The notes beneath the pieces were generated by a model. The model was not told the origin of the DNA. It ran no database searches and was given only the letters and a program-made list of their open reading frames with translations. Source: Lactifluus volemus (lineage: Eukaryota > Basidiomycota > Agaricomycetes > Russulales > Russulaceae). From it: a stretch of 64,000 nt of DNA. Each line of letters opens with the position of its first letter. Position 1 is the first letter of the stretch. Shown piece after piece: positions 1 through 12,556 of this stretch. The stretch is from the NCBI GenBank assembly GCA_022376515.1, contig WTXI01000028.1:186001-250000 (forward strand), given 5' to 3'. Position numbers and translations under genes: made by a program.

Positions 1-1530
1 AGCATCATGCATCATGATCGACACTGGTTTGTGCTTCTTTCTAGTGTAGAATCTGTAGATGAATCTTGTCTTTCCAGTGCCTCCAGTGTGTCATTGTTTC
101 TATCTATCGAGCAGGGATTTCGTGCATGTTTCTAAATTACAGTGCGTCTCCGCTGTGTTTACTCTTTACTGATGATCACTCCACTGAGCGATTTATTCCA
201 CGCTACGAATATTTCAGTTTTTTTCTCCACGGAGAAGCCCAAGAAGAATTTGATGTGCTACTTTACTGATCAGAGTGGTGTAATGGCTCAGATGGGCTCA
301 GATCTAACTGGAAAAGATGTTCAGCTCCTGCATTGCACTTTGAACGTCGAAATGGCGTGGTGATCCCTAAATAGGTCCCATGCATCAGCCTTTTCAGGTT
401 AGGGCTATTATCGCTCGCTTCCAACTCGCTTATATCCTTATCCGCAATCAACGTGGTGGTTCTTATGTTACAAATAACCCTTACCACGTTCCTCCTTGTG
501 GTCTCCGCATACAACCCTCGTCGGTTCCACCTCTTGAGGCCCCCTTACAAATGATCTGCCAGTGGTATTGCAAATTATCTTTTTGACCTTCACTACGCCT
601 CCACCACAACCTGTCTTCACCTCATGAGATCTATTTTACTCATGTAATCATCTTGCGCCCTAGGGGTTTGGGAGGATCTCGCTCATCTTTCAGAATAGAG
701 TTCTGGGATCCGCGGGGTGTGATACCTCAAGTGACACACCCTCGGCGACAGAAAACCTAGCACCAATGGCACGAGGAAGAAAAGCGTGACCCAAGCACCT
801 ACCGAGGATCACCAAATAGTCCACACGGCACATCGGCAATACAGTGTACAATTTCTAATGGAGTATTTACGGCTGTGGACGAGAACACTTCGGCTTCCAA
901 GTTGAGTCACTTTCCCCATTCGGCAGTACCCCACGTCTTCGACCGGCATCTGAACGGCCCTTCGCACACTGCCACGAGGTGATTGCGCGCCCGGGATTCG
1001 TAGTCGAGGCTGGTGCTCGCATGATGTCCGTTCTACGCTAACCTCAATACCGTCACTGAGCTAGGGATCCTCTGCAATTTTATTAGTACGGATCGACGTA
1101 CAGCTCGATCATGACGTGGGCCCTGGTTATCTGATTAATTATGCCTTCCGTAAGGAGCAGTACCTTCTGCTCATTTTTCTTCAAACATGCAAGTAGCCAC
1201 ACTTGGAACTAGATGCTCATAGTGGATCGGCGTTATTTGGCTGAAAATGACTTATCGACCTCCTCGCATCAGCCAGAAATGCGAGGATCAAACCATCCAC
1301 CGATTTAGGTGTTAAAAATACTCCCGAGTGCGTTCATGATAACGGGATGCTTCCTCGGCTTCTACTCTTTGAGCGCATCTTGTCGTAATTGCTTCCTGTT
1401 ACGCCGCTAAATCTTAGGTTATCGCATCAGAGATGGGCGTTTTGTAGCCCATATGAACCCAGACTGACTTGGGGTTGTGGCCCAGGTTTAGTACTTCACT
1501 CTCCCCTCCGTTCAAAGCATCCTATATCGA
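1..1530. other. Left-edge region without a supported gene
   Basis: No open frame here resembles a known family and none shows a consistent exon chain. The stretch at about 1356-1440 resembles 8070-8165, which lies upstream of the second membrane-protein gene, so it is probably duplicated 5' flank or promoter. A 9-bp inverted repeat with a 9-base loop sits at 1261-1269 and 1279-1287. Confidence 0.5.
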
Positions 1531-3350
1531 ATGGATCAGGCTGTGAATCTCTCCCTCAAGGACTTTGGTGAGTCTGTCTTTGAGATGTCTTTGATATATA
1601 CATTTCATCCAGCTTTACAGTGATCGTAGTCAAAGCGTTGCATTTCATCGATGGAGTCAAGGTGTACGTAGGGTTTCTTCTTGAACCTTGTGAGAGTTTA
1701 TTCACCGCTTGCGGCATCTAACTAGCTGGAATCTCCTCTCAAATTTGGACTTTGACTGGAGGCTCCTCCATCGCAAACCTGGGACGTCATGGCCGAGCAT
1801 CGTACGTGGTAGCAATACAAAGCTGTGTCGTGGTGCCCTCATGAGCCCTAGTAGGTATACTTGGCAGAACGTCTAGCTAGCCTGGCGTGCGCCGTGTCCT
1901 TCTTGGTCGGACTGAACGTATCATCACAGATCAATTGCCAGGTACGTGGCCTCTACGCACTTCCGGGTCATGCATCTTCCTGAATGTACTCTTTTCTAGA
2001 CTTGGATATCGACATCATTCGTCAGTTTTCGTGCTAGAGCCTCCTCTCGTCTACCCTGTCTGATTGTTCCTCAGTTGTTCCCTCTGATTGAGCTGGAGCT
2101 CGCATTGGTGCTCATTGCTGGCCGTGTGTAGGTTCTATTTCCGTCACTTTAGATCGTGTCTGGTCACCTGATCTGATTCGTCAAGGATCGCAATATGGCA
2201 CTGCTCTAACTTGATCACCTTCCTCATCACGATGACACTTTCGATGCACATTGTTGCCTCCGTGTACTGTTCGTTGACCAATCCTCTGTCACCGATTGAG
2301 AGCTAATGCAGATATTCTTGTTGTAGTATTGAGCGGAGTACGTTTGTCTCATCCAATCTTCTCTCGCCAAGAAAAGGCATCAAAAAACTTACACCGCCTA
2401 TTGCATCGCTTGCACTGTAGATCCGCGCAGTATGGAATCCTGGCCCAGAATATTACACGGGCTGTGTAATATATACGACCCGGAGCCATCTCTTCCTAAT
2501 GTCCGTCGTGACCATTGGGGCGTATGCAATTCTCCTCATCACCATGCTCTTCGGACTTCTACGCCAACGACAATCACGATCGTTTGGGGTTTGGACCTTA
2601 CTTTTTCATCAAGTACGGTGCTCGATCACTCCAGATTCTCTGGGTCTGACCTGCCTGCGTCGTGTCTAGGGTTGGATATGGTTTGCGTTGGCTGTGGCGG
2701 CTGAGGTGCCTACTCTAGTGCGTGCAATCTCACGGAAGCTCTTCCTCACCACTCACCCGGAACCAGGTTATGGTCCTGGCTAACGTCAATCGTAAGTTGC
2801 ACACCCTTAAGCTCCTCCACACTACTCAAGTTGCGGCTCCACTCTAGAGTCACTCCACTTGGTGCGTAGCCATCCCACTCTGTGGATTCTTTATCTGTGG
2901 TCTGAACTCGCTTGCAGCTACTTCAAGTGCCAAGAGGTGAGCCTTTTGCGTGAGCTGTCCTTTGTGTTTTTACTTTGCATTCAACTGCGAATGTCAGTGG
3001 TGATTGCGTGAGTTTTTTTTGAGAATTTATATCCCATCTAAGGTGGCTCGTTGATGTCTTATCGCCACAGATCCCTTGGTACGACCGCAATGTTCCGGGT
3101 CCTCTACAACTACCCGAATGAACAGTACGCTCTCATCTCAGAGACCCCGCAGGCAACCCTAATGACGACGTGTTCTGGTTTCAGAGAGACGAGAAGGCCC
3201 ACTTATCGGATGCCAATTAAAGCCAATACAAACCGGGCTTCTGCATCCACATCACGGCAACTTTCAGATCTCAAAGTATCCGTAGTGACTTCTACAACAA
3301 CCGGTGGGCCCGAGGATATGAATGACCTGAAAGACCTTGAAAGGGTGTAA
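1531..3350 (+). CDS. Multi-pass membrane protein, Agaricomycete paralog family, copy 1
   Basis: I do not know a function. Starting at ATG 1531 about fourteen short exons can be joined in one frame. Early exons give an acidic/aromatic stretch (FIDGVKVWNLL, SNLDFDW), then QINCQ, then a conserved VIAIW segment. A central exon at about 2420-2625 ends in FGLLRQRQSRSFGVWTLLF, followed by GWIWFALAVAAEVPTL and the late AMFRVLYNY motif. Hydrophobic blocks suggest about seven membrane segments and a hydrophilic Ser/Thr-rich tail. Every intron phase matches copy 2 at 8223-9928, including an 11-base exon near 2325 and a small exon encoding QSLHL. This layout recalls a family with many paralogs in mushroom genomes, usually annotated only as hypothetical (related in style to DUF6533 proteins). 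The membrane call rests on hydrophobicity by eye. The conserved exon phases argue that it is coding. Confidence 0.72.
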
Positions 3351-3873
3351 GGAAATGTTTTCCCACATGTCACCGCTATGCCTTCGTAAGTTCAAAGATA
3401 GGACAGTACAATAGTAAAATGCTTCGTTCTACCGTATTTATTTTCTGTAGTGTATCCAGTATGCCTGAGTGGTCTCCTCCACTGCAGATATCGAAGTCTT
3501 TGGATATAAATATCAAAACCAACCATTGTCGTATATAGCAGCCTGAGAATTATGTACAAGATCCAGCCGCAGAACGAAAATTTGTACTGTAACTTCCGAG
3601 TTACCAAAATTCTGATCACTCAGCTAGTACTCATTTGGAATCCCAGTCCCAGAATCAAAAAAAGTATCACGATGAAGTCGACTCGGAGACGTGGAACTTC
3701 TTCAAGTTGGCTATGTCGAGCGCACGGCGAATAGCGTACGTTCGGTAAAATACGGTCCGTAGACACCGCTGCACCGCCCACGGAGAAGCCCGATTAGGGT
3801 CTGGGAGGACCGCGACCAACTGGGCGCTGAGCGGAAAAGCAACAGGTTTGCCGTCGACACCCTCTTTTTCTTC
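3351..3873. other. Spacer between membrane-protein copy 1 and GWT1
   Basis: About 520 bases with only short unsupported frames. It must hold the 3' end of the membrane-protein gene and the GWT1 promoter, but I see no distinctive motif. Confidence 0.5.
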
Positions 3874-6013
3874 ATGGTCTTTGCTAGCCACCAAGATGAC
3901 TACAAAACTTCAAAAGAGTCTTTTGTTTCTGGTATGACCGGCTCTACGATTTCTCATGTTAACATGATATCCCTCGTGGGCTTCGTACGTCCTACCGTCC
4001 TCTATATCCCTTCATGCTCACAACAACACACTTACAAGGTCTCTCTGGCCCTGCACTCTGCCATTCGCTTGCGATTCCCACCGCCCAAGCTATTCCATTT
4101 CCTCTCTGAATGGCTTGTCCTCGTCCTTCCCCTCCTCCTCTCCATAACCATCTTCGCCGAACGTCCAGGCACATTATCTGCCGCTCTTTTCCTCCCCACG
4201 GCGTTTCTCTATTTCTTCTTTCCACTATATGAGTCGGGGACTCCTCTCCCATCCGGCGGCGTTGTCCTTGAGTCTCCCACGTCAGACCGCCGCAACCCGA
4301 GTCCCCAAAGCGACAAATACAGTCAGCAGAAAGCATCTCCAGCCGAGGAGCTCGGGGCTACCCATCTGTCCGCACTAAGCACATACCGCGCGCACATGAT
4401 GCTCATGACCATTCTGGCTATCCTCGCGGTCGACTTTCCCATATTTCCACGCGCGTTAGCCAAGTGCGAGACCTACGGTGTTTCTCTCGTACGTTTTCCT
4501 TTTCCTATGTATATCGTTACTTCCCATGGCGTCAACCATAGATGGACATGGGCGTTGGCACGTTTGTGTTTTCGCAAGGAATCGTGTCTGCCATTCCACT
4601 CATAAAAAATCCAAAGTATTTGAGAGTGTCACCTGTACGGGAAGTTGCTTCTGTGCTCCGAAAATGCGCACCTATACTGGCGCTTGGTCTAGTCCGTGTG
4701 ATATTGGTGAAAGGTACACAATATCCGGTGAGCTGCCCGTGCTCCTCTTCTATTGAAACTGGATGGGATGCTGACCAAACACTAAGGAGCATGTCACAGA
4801 ATACGGCGTCCATTGGAACTTCTTTTTAACACTGGCTTTGATACCAGTGTTGCGAGTCTTCCTACACCCACTGATTCCAAACATGCCTATATCATTACTC
4901 GGGCTTCTCGTGGCCTTAGGTACGTGACACGGATACATTGGCGTGACTCTATTCATCCTCTCACTGAGATAGTACACCAGCTTTCTCTTTCTGCCGGCTT
5001 CATGTCCTACGTCCTTAACGCGCCACGACAAACGCTCATTAGCGCTAATAAGGAAGGTCTGGTCTCTCTCCCAGGTAACTAAAGCTTTTCTTTCTTCCCG
5101 AAATCGATCGTCCTGATACTCATTCTGGGGATGAGGATATCTTGCGATCCATCTGCTCGGTTTATCCACGGGGACCCTCGTATTACCCCACTCTCCTTCC
5201 TATTTCCGCCGGCAACAGGTGGCTTCGCGGAGAAGACGCGATAGCAATGATGGTACACGCAGCGACCCAGCAATAATCACTCAAAAGCGAGTGTCTACGC
5301 CTGTACACCGTGAGAACGACAAGACTGCTACGGAGCTGTTCTCATACGCAGTCATCTATTGGACGCTTTTTGGCGTCAGTAGATATTTCAACATCGGTGG
5401 ACCCGGTGTCTCACGCCGTCTTGTATGTCCTTGTCCCTTCTGCTATGCTAATGGTCGCCAACTCTAAGCTGATATCTCGACTTGTGAACAGGTGAACCTA
5501 CCTTACATTGCATGGGTCGCAGCATTCAATACAACAATCCTGCTGTCGTACCTGCTTTTGGACCTTGCATTTTTCCCAACCCCGCTTGCCAAGAGTACCT
5601 ATTCACCCGTCTCGGGTCTCAAAGTCGTTCGCCAGCCAAGTAGCAGAAGCGTCGTATCTCCAACCAGGGCTGTGCCCTTTCCCCCTTCCGTACCACCAGG
5701 GTCGCCGACGACGCCGACTCAGGGACCTTGTCCTATGCCGCCTCCCGTGCTGCTTGATGCGATCAACCGTAATTCGCTGGTAGTGTTCCTCATTGTTCGT
5801 TTCCCCTCCCCTCCCTTTCTATTCGTGTATGTGTATCTGATGATCTGGCGTGGAACGGCATGGCAGGCGAACGTGGCGACAGGGGCAGTGAACCTGTGGA
5901 TGCAGACGATGTACGCGTCCGATGGACTTGCAATGGGGGTGCTAGCCGCGTACGCGTTCGGTGTGTGTGCGTTCGCGTGGGCAATGCGAGGTCAACGGGT
6001 GTTGAAGTTGTAG
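3874..6013 (+). CDS. GWT1: GPI-anchored wall transfer protein 1, glucosaminyl-phosphatidylinositol acyltransferase
   Basis: Gwt1 (PIG-W in animals) acylates the inositol ring of GlcN-PI in the ER membrane, an early step of GPI-anchor synthesis. Eight exons join in frame: 3874-3984, 4039-4488, 4542-4727, 4787-4919, 4973-5074, 5136-5422, 5492-5794 and 5867-6013. They give about 572 residues, close to the usual fungal length. Family signatures in order are the N-terminal [34 protein letters not shown] with [64 protein letters not shown] and the C-terminal [11 protein letters not shown] with [11 protein letters not shown]. Many hydrophobic helices fit a polytopic ER enzyme. The first intron (3985-4038) is 54 bases and frame-preserving, so an unspliced reading would wrongly insert 18 residues. 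A loop around residues 100-150 is Ser/Pro rich, as is usual. It is single copy here and flanked on both sides by the duplicated membrane-protein genes. Confidence 0.95.
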
Positions 6014-8222
6014 AGTTATAACCAGTCGATCCTGCTGCCGCCGGGACGTAGATATAGGTTGGTTCCGGTGAGTGTGCATCTAGCATAGTCAGATTGCGCA
6101 TCGGGATCATGCCTGTGAGTTCGAGACAGGCGGATTCAGAGTGAGATTTCAAATGCGGGTGCGGCGGAATCAAGAGCGGGATTATAGCAGCTACTTCTGT
6201 CATCGTACAAGTCTTTCAATAAATACATTTCCGTCCCGTAACTACTATGCGCGTCCAAAGCGTCAAGAGCGGGCCTGAAGGCAAAGCTATAAACACGGCG
6301 GAGGCAGGTCAAGAGGGAAGTGGGAGGCACTAGAAGTGAAATAATCAGACAGCAAAAGAGCACAAGGCTCTCCCGCCCGAAATCGAAAATGGGCGTAAGA
6401 CCATGACCATAAGACAAGACCGAGAGGAACGGAAGAATTTAAAACGTTCTCGAATGCCGCGCGAGGCGTCCCAGTGGTACGCACGCGACTGGTGGGTCTG
6501 GTGATGGTACCGACGTCGCTGGCATTACCGAGTGAACAAGACAACACAAGGTGGGCTAAAAGTCGAAAAGGAAAATCGAGAGAAATGGGGTACGACGTGG
6601 GATCGATCGATGAATTGAAAAGAGACATCGCCGAAGAGGTCGCATCAATAAAGTGGTAGCTAGGCCGCTAATTGAACTTACTACTCGAGGTCACAAATAA
6701 CCGAAAGTGGCGCACGCGACAGAACAAAGGAATGTACAAACTTATTGAGAAACTTTGAGAGAGGGACGAAGCTGCGATTTCGGGGTGTTACAAAAAAGTG
6801 ACTTTGACGCCCTACAGTACGGATGAGCTTCTCTGGCCGTCCCGATGGATGGCCAAATCTGCAAGTTGGCCTACGCCTTGCGCATTGGCGCAGATCGGGC
6901 GTGTACTCCATCATTTGAATGGGTCGATCATTTTTCTTCGCTGAGTGGAAATGTTTTCCACCAGTTCCCTGAGCGCTGAGCAGGCGGCCAGATATTACGA
7001 AGGGTTGAGACCTAGCCGGAGGTACTCGAAGCCTGCTTTCCCCATGCTAATAAGATATTGCAATGCGCTCGTGGATCAAATTGGTCTTGCTCCTCGGCGC
7101 ACAGCAAACTTGAACGCGCCACTGTTTGGATGCGCGCTATACTATATATGTACATTACTCTCACGGTCGCATGGCATATTTCGGAAGCCACTCGGAAGCG
7201 TGTCTTCCTTCAGTACTCTCATTTATTTCTGCATTCCGTTAGTCACTGTTGTCCGAGTCGAGCTCTCTCCGCAACGTACAGTATCACAGGAAACAGGGAC
7301 TTGCCTAGGCGGCCAACCTGGAGCTACCGGAGCTATCCGAGCGTACATGTTTCTTGCTGAGTCATGCAGGGGGCGGGATTACAGTGCTGTACCCAAACGT
7401 TTTCCTCTCCGAAATCACCTTCCAGTGATTAGCTGTGCCAGTTGCCGAGGTGGTGCGGTATACGTCTTGCGTTGCGTTTCAGTTTGCATATCATTGAATG
7501 TATGCCCGAAGGCGCACGGGTGAGTTGAAAATATGGGGCTGATTTGGGTTTCTTTAAATACATTCCTGACCTCTAAACGTAGTGTAGTACGGGTGTTAAG
7601 GTAAAGCTCGACTATTCGGACATGAGGGCTGTGTGACTCTGCACCCGACCGAGCCTGAGGCGTCCGCGGAGAGCCAGCTGCGCAGCCCACCTTACATCAT
7701 CAACAGGGATTCACCAACCTACCGGAACCGCACAGCCAGGAGCTAGGCCATATCCAAACATTCTGGTGGCGACCTTATCCAATTCAAGTCGCGGTTTGGG
7801 CCTTGTCAAACGTAATCGAGAAATCACGATGACCGAGGCTGACCGACGTTGACTAACTCAGGACCAGCCTACTCTTAAGGAATCGATGGACTAGCACAAC
7901 GTTTCAGCTGCCTGTATTACCGTAGGGACCGCACAGGCTACGGAGATGGCTCAATGTCCGTAATCTACCTTCCCCATGGATATGATTTCCTACTATCCAT
8001 CCTTAGAGCTTAGAGCGCCAGGGTCAGCCGATGTGGCATCATGCCACTGCCACATGATGCGTCCGACTCGGTTGAGCGCATATTGTCATAATGCCTTCTT
8101 GTTACGCCGCGGTATCATCCAATTGTATAGACGATGGGCGTCTATTCTAGGTTATATCAATCCCCCTGATTTCACTGTTTAGCCGCAATCGTCTCCCCTT
8201 CTCTCAAAGAACCTTACATTGT
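6014..8222. other. Spacer after GWT1, no convincing gene
   Basis: About 2.2 kb. The longest plus-strand frame (6945-7523) has no recognisable domain and no paralog in the window, so I do not call it. Several minus-strand frames near 5790-6630 are compositionally odd shadows of GWT1 and its 3' flank. The last 250 bases resemble the 5' flank of copy 1 and probably form the promoter of the next gene. Confidence 0.5.
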
Positions 8223-9928
8223 ATGGATAAGGCAGGGCTCGTGAACATCCAAGACTACTGTAAGTCCGTCCTTCCCGCGACTCTTCTGTCATTTTCATCC
8301 CGCTTTGCAGTGACTTTGGTGAAAGTGCTTCATTTCATCGATGGGGTCAAAGTGTATGTAAAGAAGGGCATCCCTCTATGAACGTTATTTAACATACCTC
8401 AGCTGGAACTTCCTCGTAAACCTGGACTTTGACCGGAAACTCCTCCAGCGCAGACCTTTGCCAACGTGGCCGTGTTTAGTAAGTGCTCGGATACATTGTG
8501 TATTCGCGCGCTCACGGGCTAAAGTAGGTTTATATGGCCACACGTCTAGCCAGCATTTCCTGTGCTATGTCTTTTATGGTTGGACTGAACACGGCGAATC
8601 GAATCAACTGCCAGGTGCGTTTCCCCCGTCGTCATACTCAGTACATCTCTGAAAGCGGAAACTTTCCCCCTCCTTAGGCCTGGATATCAACAGCTTTTGT
8701 CAGTTTTCATTCTAGATCTTTCCATGTCCTCCTCCTGAGATATACCTGACTGGTACCCAGTCATTCCCCCTTATCGAGCTGGAACTGTCATTGCTCCTCA
8801 TAGTTCTTCGCGTGTAAGTTTTGCCTCAACACTCTTTTCCGGCCCTGACTCACGACTTGGGCTACCAAGCATTGCAATATGGAAGAGTTCTAACCTGATC
8901 ATCTTGCTTTGCTCGATGACCCTCTCAATGCATGCGGTTGTTTCGGCTTACAGTTCGTGGATCGGTCTTCTATCACGGTTTATGAGTACTGAAATAAGAA
9001 ATTCTTTTTTCAGTGTTGTCTCAAGTACGTGTCTTGTATACCATTACTCTCCGGCAAGAGATCACATGGCACCAACCCCTTACTTTGTAGATCCGCTCCT
9101 TTCTCGATCACGGTCCAGATTACCACGGCTGCGTGATATTCGCGCCTCGAGGAAGCCTCCTTGCGATGTCTATTGGGACGATTGTAGCGTATGCAATTCT
9201 CCTCGTAGCTATGCTCGTTGGGCTTCTACGTCAACGGCAAACATCGTCTTTTGGAATTTGGCCCTTACTTTTTCAACAAGTATGATCTTCACCCACAACG
9301 GATCTTCTGGCACTGACTACGTGGTCAATCGCCTAGGGGTGGATATGGTTTGCATTGGCAGTAGTAGCTGAGGTGCCTACTCTGGTACGTACCGTCTCTT
9401 GAAAGGCACTTCCTCCTCACTCACCTGGAGTAGGCTCTTGTTCTGGCTAACGTCAATCGTGAGTGGCACGTCTCTGACTTTCTCATGCCATTCAAATCAC
9501 TTACGAACCCTGAAGAATCAATCCACTTGGTACGTGGTATACTCTCACTTTGTGTCATACAACGACGTCTGAACTGGATTACAGCTGCTTCAAGTCCCAA
9601 GAGGTGAGCCTTTTGTACAAGTTGAACTTCGTCATGTCCATGCTCATCCATGAATTTTAGTGGTGGTTGCGTGAGTATTACTACTACACTGTCCCAGCTA
9701 TCCCTCTGAGTCCTTTACCATAACAGAGACCTTGGCGCAACTACGATGTATCGGATACTCTACAACTACCCAAGACAATCGTATGGCTACCCAAATACTT
9801 TCACACGCAGTGCTTATGTTCCGGTGTCGTCCTTGCAGGCGAGTGAGCAGGCCCGGAGAAGCAGTGCCGCTGAAATCAGATGCAACGACCTCGACGAGCA
9901 GGGCATCCTTATCGCGGCCGCTCACTGA
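8223..9928 (+). CDS. Multi-pass membrane protein, Agaricomycete paralog family, copy 2
   Basis: Paralog of 1531-3350 with unknown function. Exons joined by eye: 8223-8259, 8311-8353, 8403-8478, 8528-8614, 8678-8698, 8779-8813, 8870-8952, 9014-9024, 9091-9279, 9337-9384, then small exons starting at 9434 and continuing through about 9610 to the last exon near 9727. Landmarks are FIDGVKVWNFLVNLDFD, RINCQAWIST, LLLIVLRVIAIW, VGLLRQRQTSSFGIWPLLF, GWIWFALAVVAEVPTL, LANVNQSIHLLLQVPR and TTMYRILYNY. Exon 9014-9024 is only 11 bases and is conserved in size with copy 1. The C-terminal tail ends at 9928, while homology to the copy 1 tail (the DLKVSV segment) continues in another frame to about 10000, so the tail has probably shifted frame. 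The membrane core looks intact. Confidence 0.7.
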
Positions 9929-11690
9929 TAACGATCTCAAGGTTTCTGTAACGTCTGCAACCGTCCAGTTCAGCGACGTAGATTCCCAGGTGCCTAATGA
10001 CGGTAATGTCACTAACGTCTCTGCTTCTCGATTCGGTTGTAGTTTTAGAAAATTTGTTTATTGCCTTCTCGGCCCAAGTTTTGTATAAGTACACACGACA
10101 CGTATTACATGATGGACGCAATTTGACGGACACAATTTGACATGATACTATTACATTATTGACTCCCTTGTGGATTGTAGCTCAAGGGATATATAATCCG
10201 GACCTCTCCCGATCCCCACAGCAGCTGAAACGCGTGATTACATGAGCCGGCTGTCTTGAGCGCTCACTAAAATGTGGACGACCCGCTAACGAAAAGGCCG
10301 TATCCGAACGCTGTAAATGAATAAAATGTACCACAGTACTAGTGCAGATAAACAGTTAGGGAATCATACAGTGATGTGGAACGCCTGATGCATGAGGACT
10401 CGGAGCGCTCGGCGATCGGCAGATGTCTGATGCCAGTGAGTACTAATTCAATCTGACACTGGACGCTTGCTTACAGTACTATATCCGCCTCATCATGTTC
10501 CCATACAGTACTGTATCCTAGAAGCTCTCACACAGGATACTATGCATGTATTTTCTCTACTTTACTACCTTACCTAAACTCAGCTCGGTCATTGTGCCCC
10601 AATCCGTGTTCTCCGAGTCTGTCACGGTATGTTTTGAACCCCTCCGTGCGTGAATAACCCTGCAAATGGAGTTTGGGGATAGTCGTCAATAACAATTTTA
10701 TGCTGCCAATGTGCCACAGCTGTGTCCAACCTCCTGAATGCTCGGCGGTGTCAATCGAGCCATTAGTCCTCGGTCGTGTTTGTCTCATTCTGCAGCGTGG
10801 TCACTATCTGGTAATCAAGGCTATGAACTTTTCCCCATACGGCCTGTATCACATATTGTATGCTGATATTGGTTGTGGAGCAAGTGAGAACGGCTTGTTT
10901 CATAACCACAACTCTTTCTCCATACTTCACAAAGTCTCGAGAACCTACTGCAGTGGGCGCTGTTTGTCGGCCCTCCACGCGCTCTAAGCTGATCATATCT
11001 AACAAATGGGACTTCCGTATTTTGAGTTACCTAGCAAGGAATCGGAGGATTCCCGTCAGACGTCAAACCTCCAAAAGGACCAAAACCCTTCACCTGATCA
11101 CCAGACAAGCCGGGAACACCATCAATCACTCTGCGAGTCAACTAGGCGCGGGTTCAAGAAGTCTACTGCTTACTACGAGGTAGGAATTCACAGCCCAACA
11201 CGCATCTAATCAACTCCACACCTGACAAAATACCGTGACTAGAACTTGGTCAAACCTTCTTACTAGATGCACTGCCTTCTTATCTATCCCGACGGGCCAC
11301 TTGGCACTCCAATTAAGTGCTAATTGGGCGTTATAACTGGGGTCCTTCAAACCATATCATTCACCTCTTTCCGCTAGAACGAGTCCAGTGATGGCCCGAA
11401 AATCACGCAGGTCTAGCCTCAGTGACCTGGGCGTAAACCCGTGACACCCACCTATCACTTCCATCAACGATTCAGCATCAGAACTGGCTCCTCTGAAACA
11501 CTCTTTAGCTTCTTGCGGCCGTTCGTGATGTGGCATTTCGCTTGATCTTCGGAAATGGTGATGAGAGCGCTCCCGTCAAGCCATCACTGATAATGAAGTG
11601 GCGGTACTAGTACATTCCATGTGGGTTCGTCTACTTTATCTCCAGCAGGTTTCTTTGGAGGAATTCTGTGATCGATCGCAACGTGGAGTC
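9929..11690. other. Spacer with no supported gene
   Basis: Several frames of about 100 codons on both strands overlap at 10570-11210, but none has a recognisable motif, splice logic or paralog. A short direct repeat of a GAC-CAATTTGAC type word occurs near 10110-10142. I see nothing else. Confidence 0.5.
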
Positions 11691-11699
11691 ACGATGCCA

Positions 11700-12330
11700 T
11701 TTTTCGCCTTATTGAAAGGGCTTTTATGTAGCCATATGATATGCCCTTGATTTGGGTGGGTTTACCTTCGTCTCCTTGCTCAACAGTTTGATATTAGACA
11801 ATGTCAAAGACTTCTGTCACTTTGTCCCTAGGACATCCCTCGGGGCCCCGTGAGAGCTTTCCCCACATGTTGTAAGACTAACTCTGCTTGAACCCCCTGA
11901 CAAGCTTCAAGTTGGACGTGCCGGGGGGGACTCCTCCACCCCAAGCTTTCGCTGACATCAATTACATTCGTTTAACTTGAAAGTAGGCTTACTTGGCCAA
12001 AAGTCTCGCTACCATCGACTGCGTTTGACTTTGTGCTGGCCTAGTAGATCCGTGTAAATTGGTATCCCGGATGTGACAACCATCTCGGGATGCATTCCTT
12101 TAATATTCATCGTGACGATCGCGCATCAATGGAATCCTCGTCACCATGCTCACGGGACTTCTGCAGTGCCATTGCACTAACCCATTGGCAAAGAGGGTCG
12201 TTCGTTGCCTTACTTGTTCAATGAGTCGGGGTACTGTGTTCCTTCACCACGATGAGGGTGAGGGTAACGAGGGACTCGAGGACGATTACGCCTTGAACCG
12301 GTCATCTGTGGAGGGCTGGACTCGGACGGG
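11700..12330 (+). pseudogene. Decayed third copy of the membrane-protein family
   Basis: Stretches align by eye with copies 1 and 2 in the same order: the 5' flank and start region (about 11720-11815), the segment that encodes the LDFDW block (about 11905-11945), the VYMATRLAS block (about 11990-12030) and the AILLVTMLxGLL block (about 12120-12165). Frames are broken repeatedly and splice sites are lost, so this is a relic. It shows that the family was amplified on both sides of GWT1 and up to the SFM1 array. Confidence 0.55.
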
Positions 12331-12556
12331 AGTGGGAACCATAAAAACGTGAAGGTTTGGACGGGGCAGGTTACTAGTAAGACTATCAATGGGGGCGGCC
12401 CGGATTCCGATGCCTCGAGCCAGCCGCGAGGACTTTCCCACGAGTCTTAGCCTGAGCTACAAGTAAATATCGACGCAAGTCAACTAGTACTAGTACTAGG
12501 GAGGGATTGCCACTTGATCCTGGCCTCTGCTTCGTGGGAATCGTGTTCAAACAAAC

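Noticed and set aside
6945..7523. 192-codon plus-strand frame after GWT1
   Set aside because: No domain, no paralog in the window, no splice context, and mixed composition. It looks like a chance frame.
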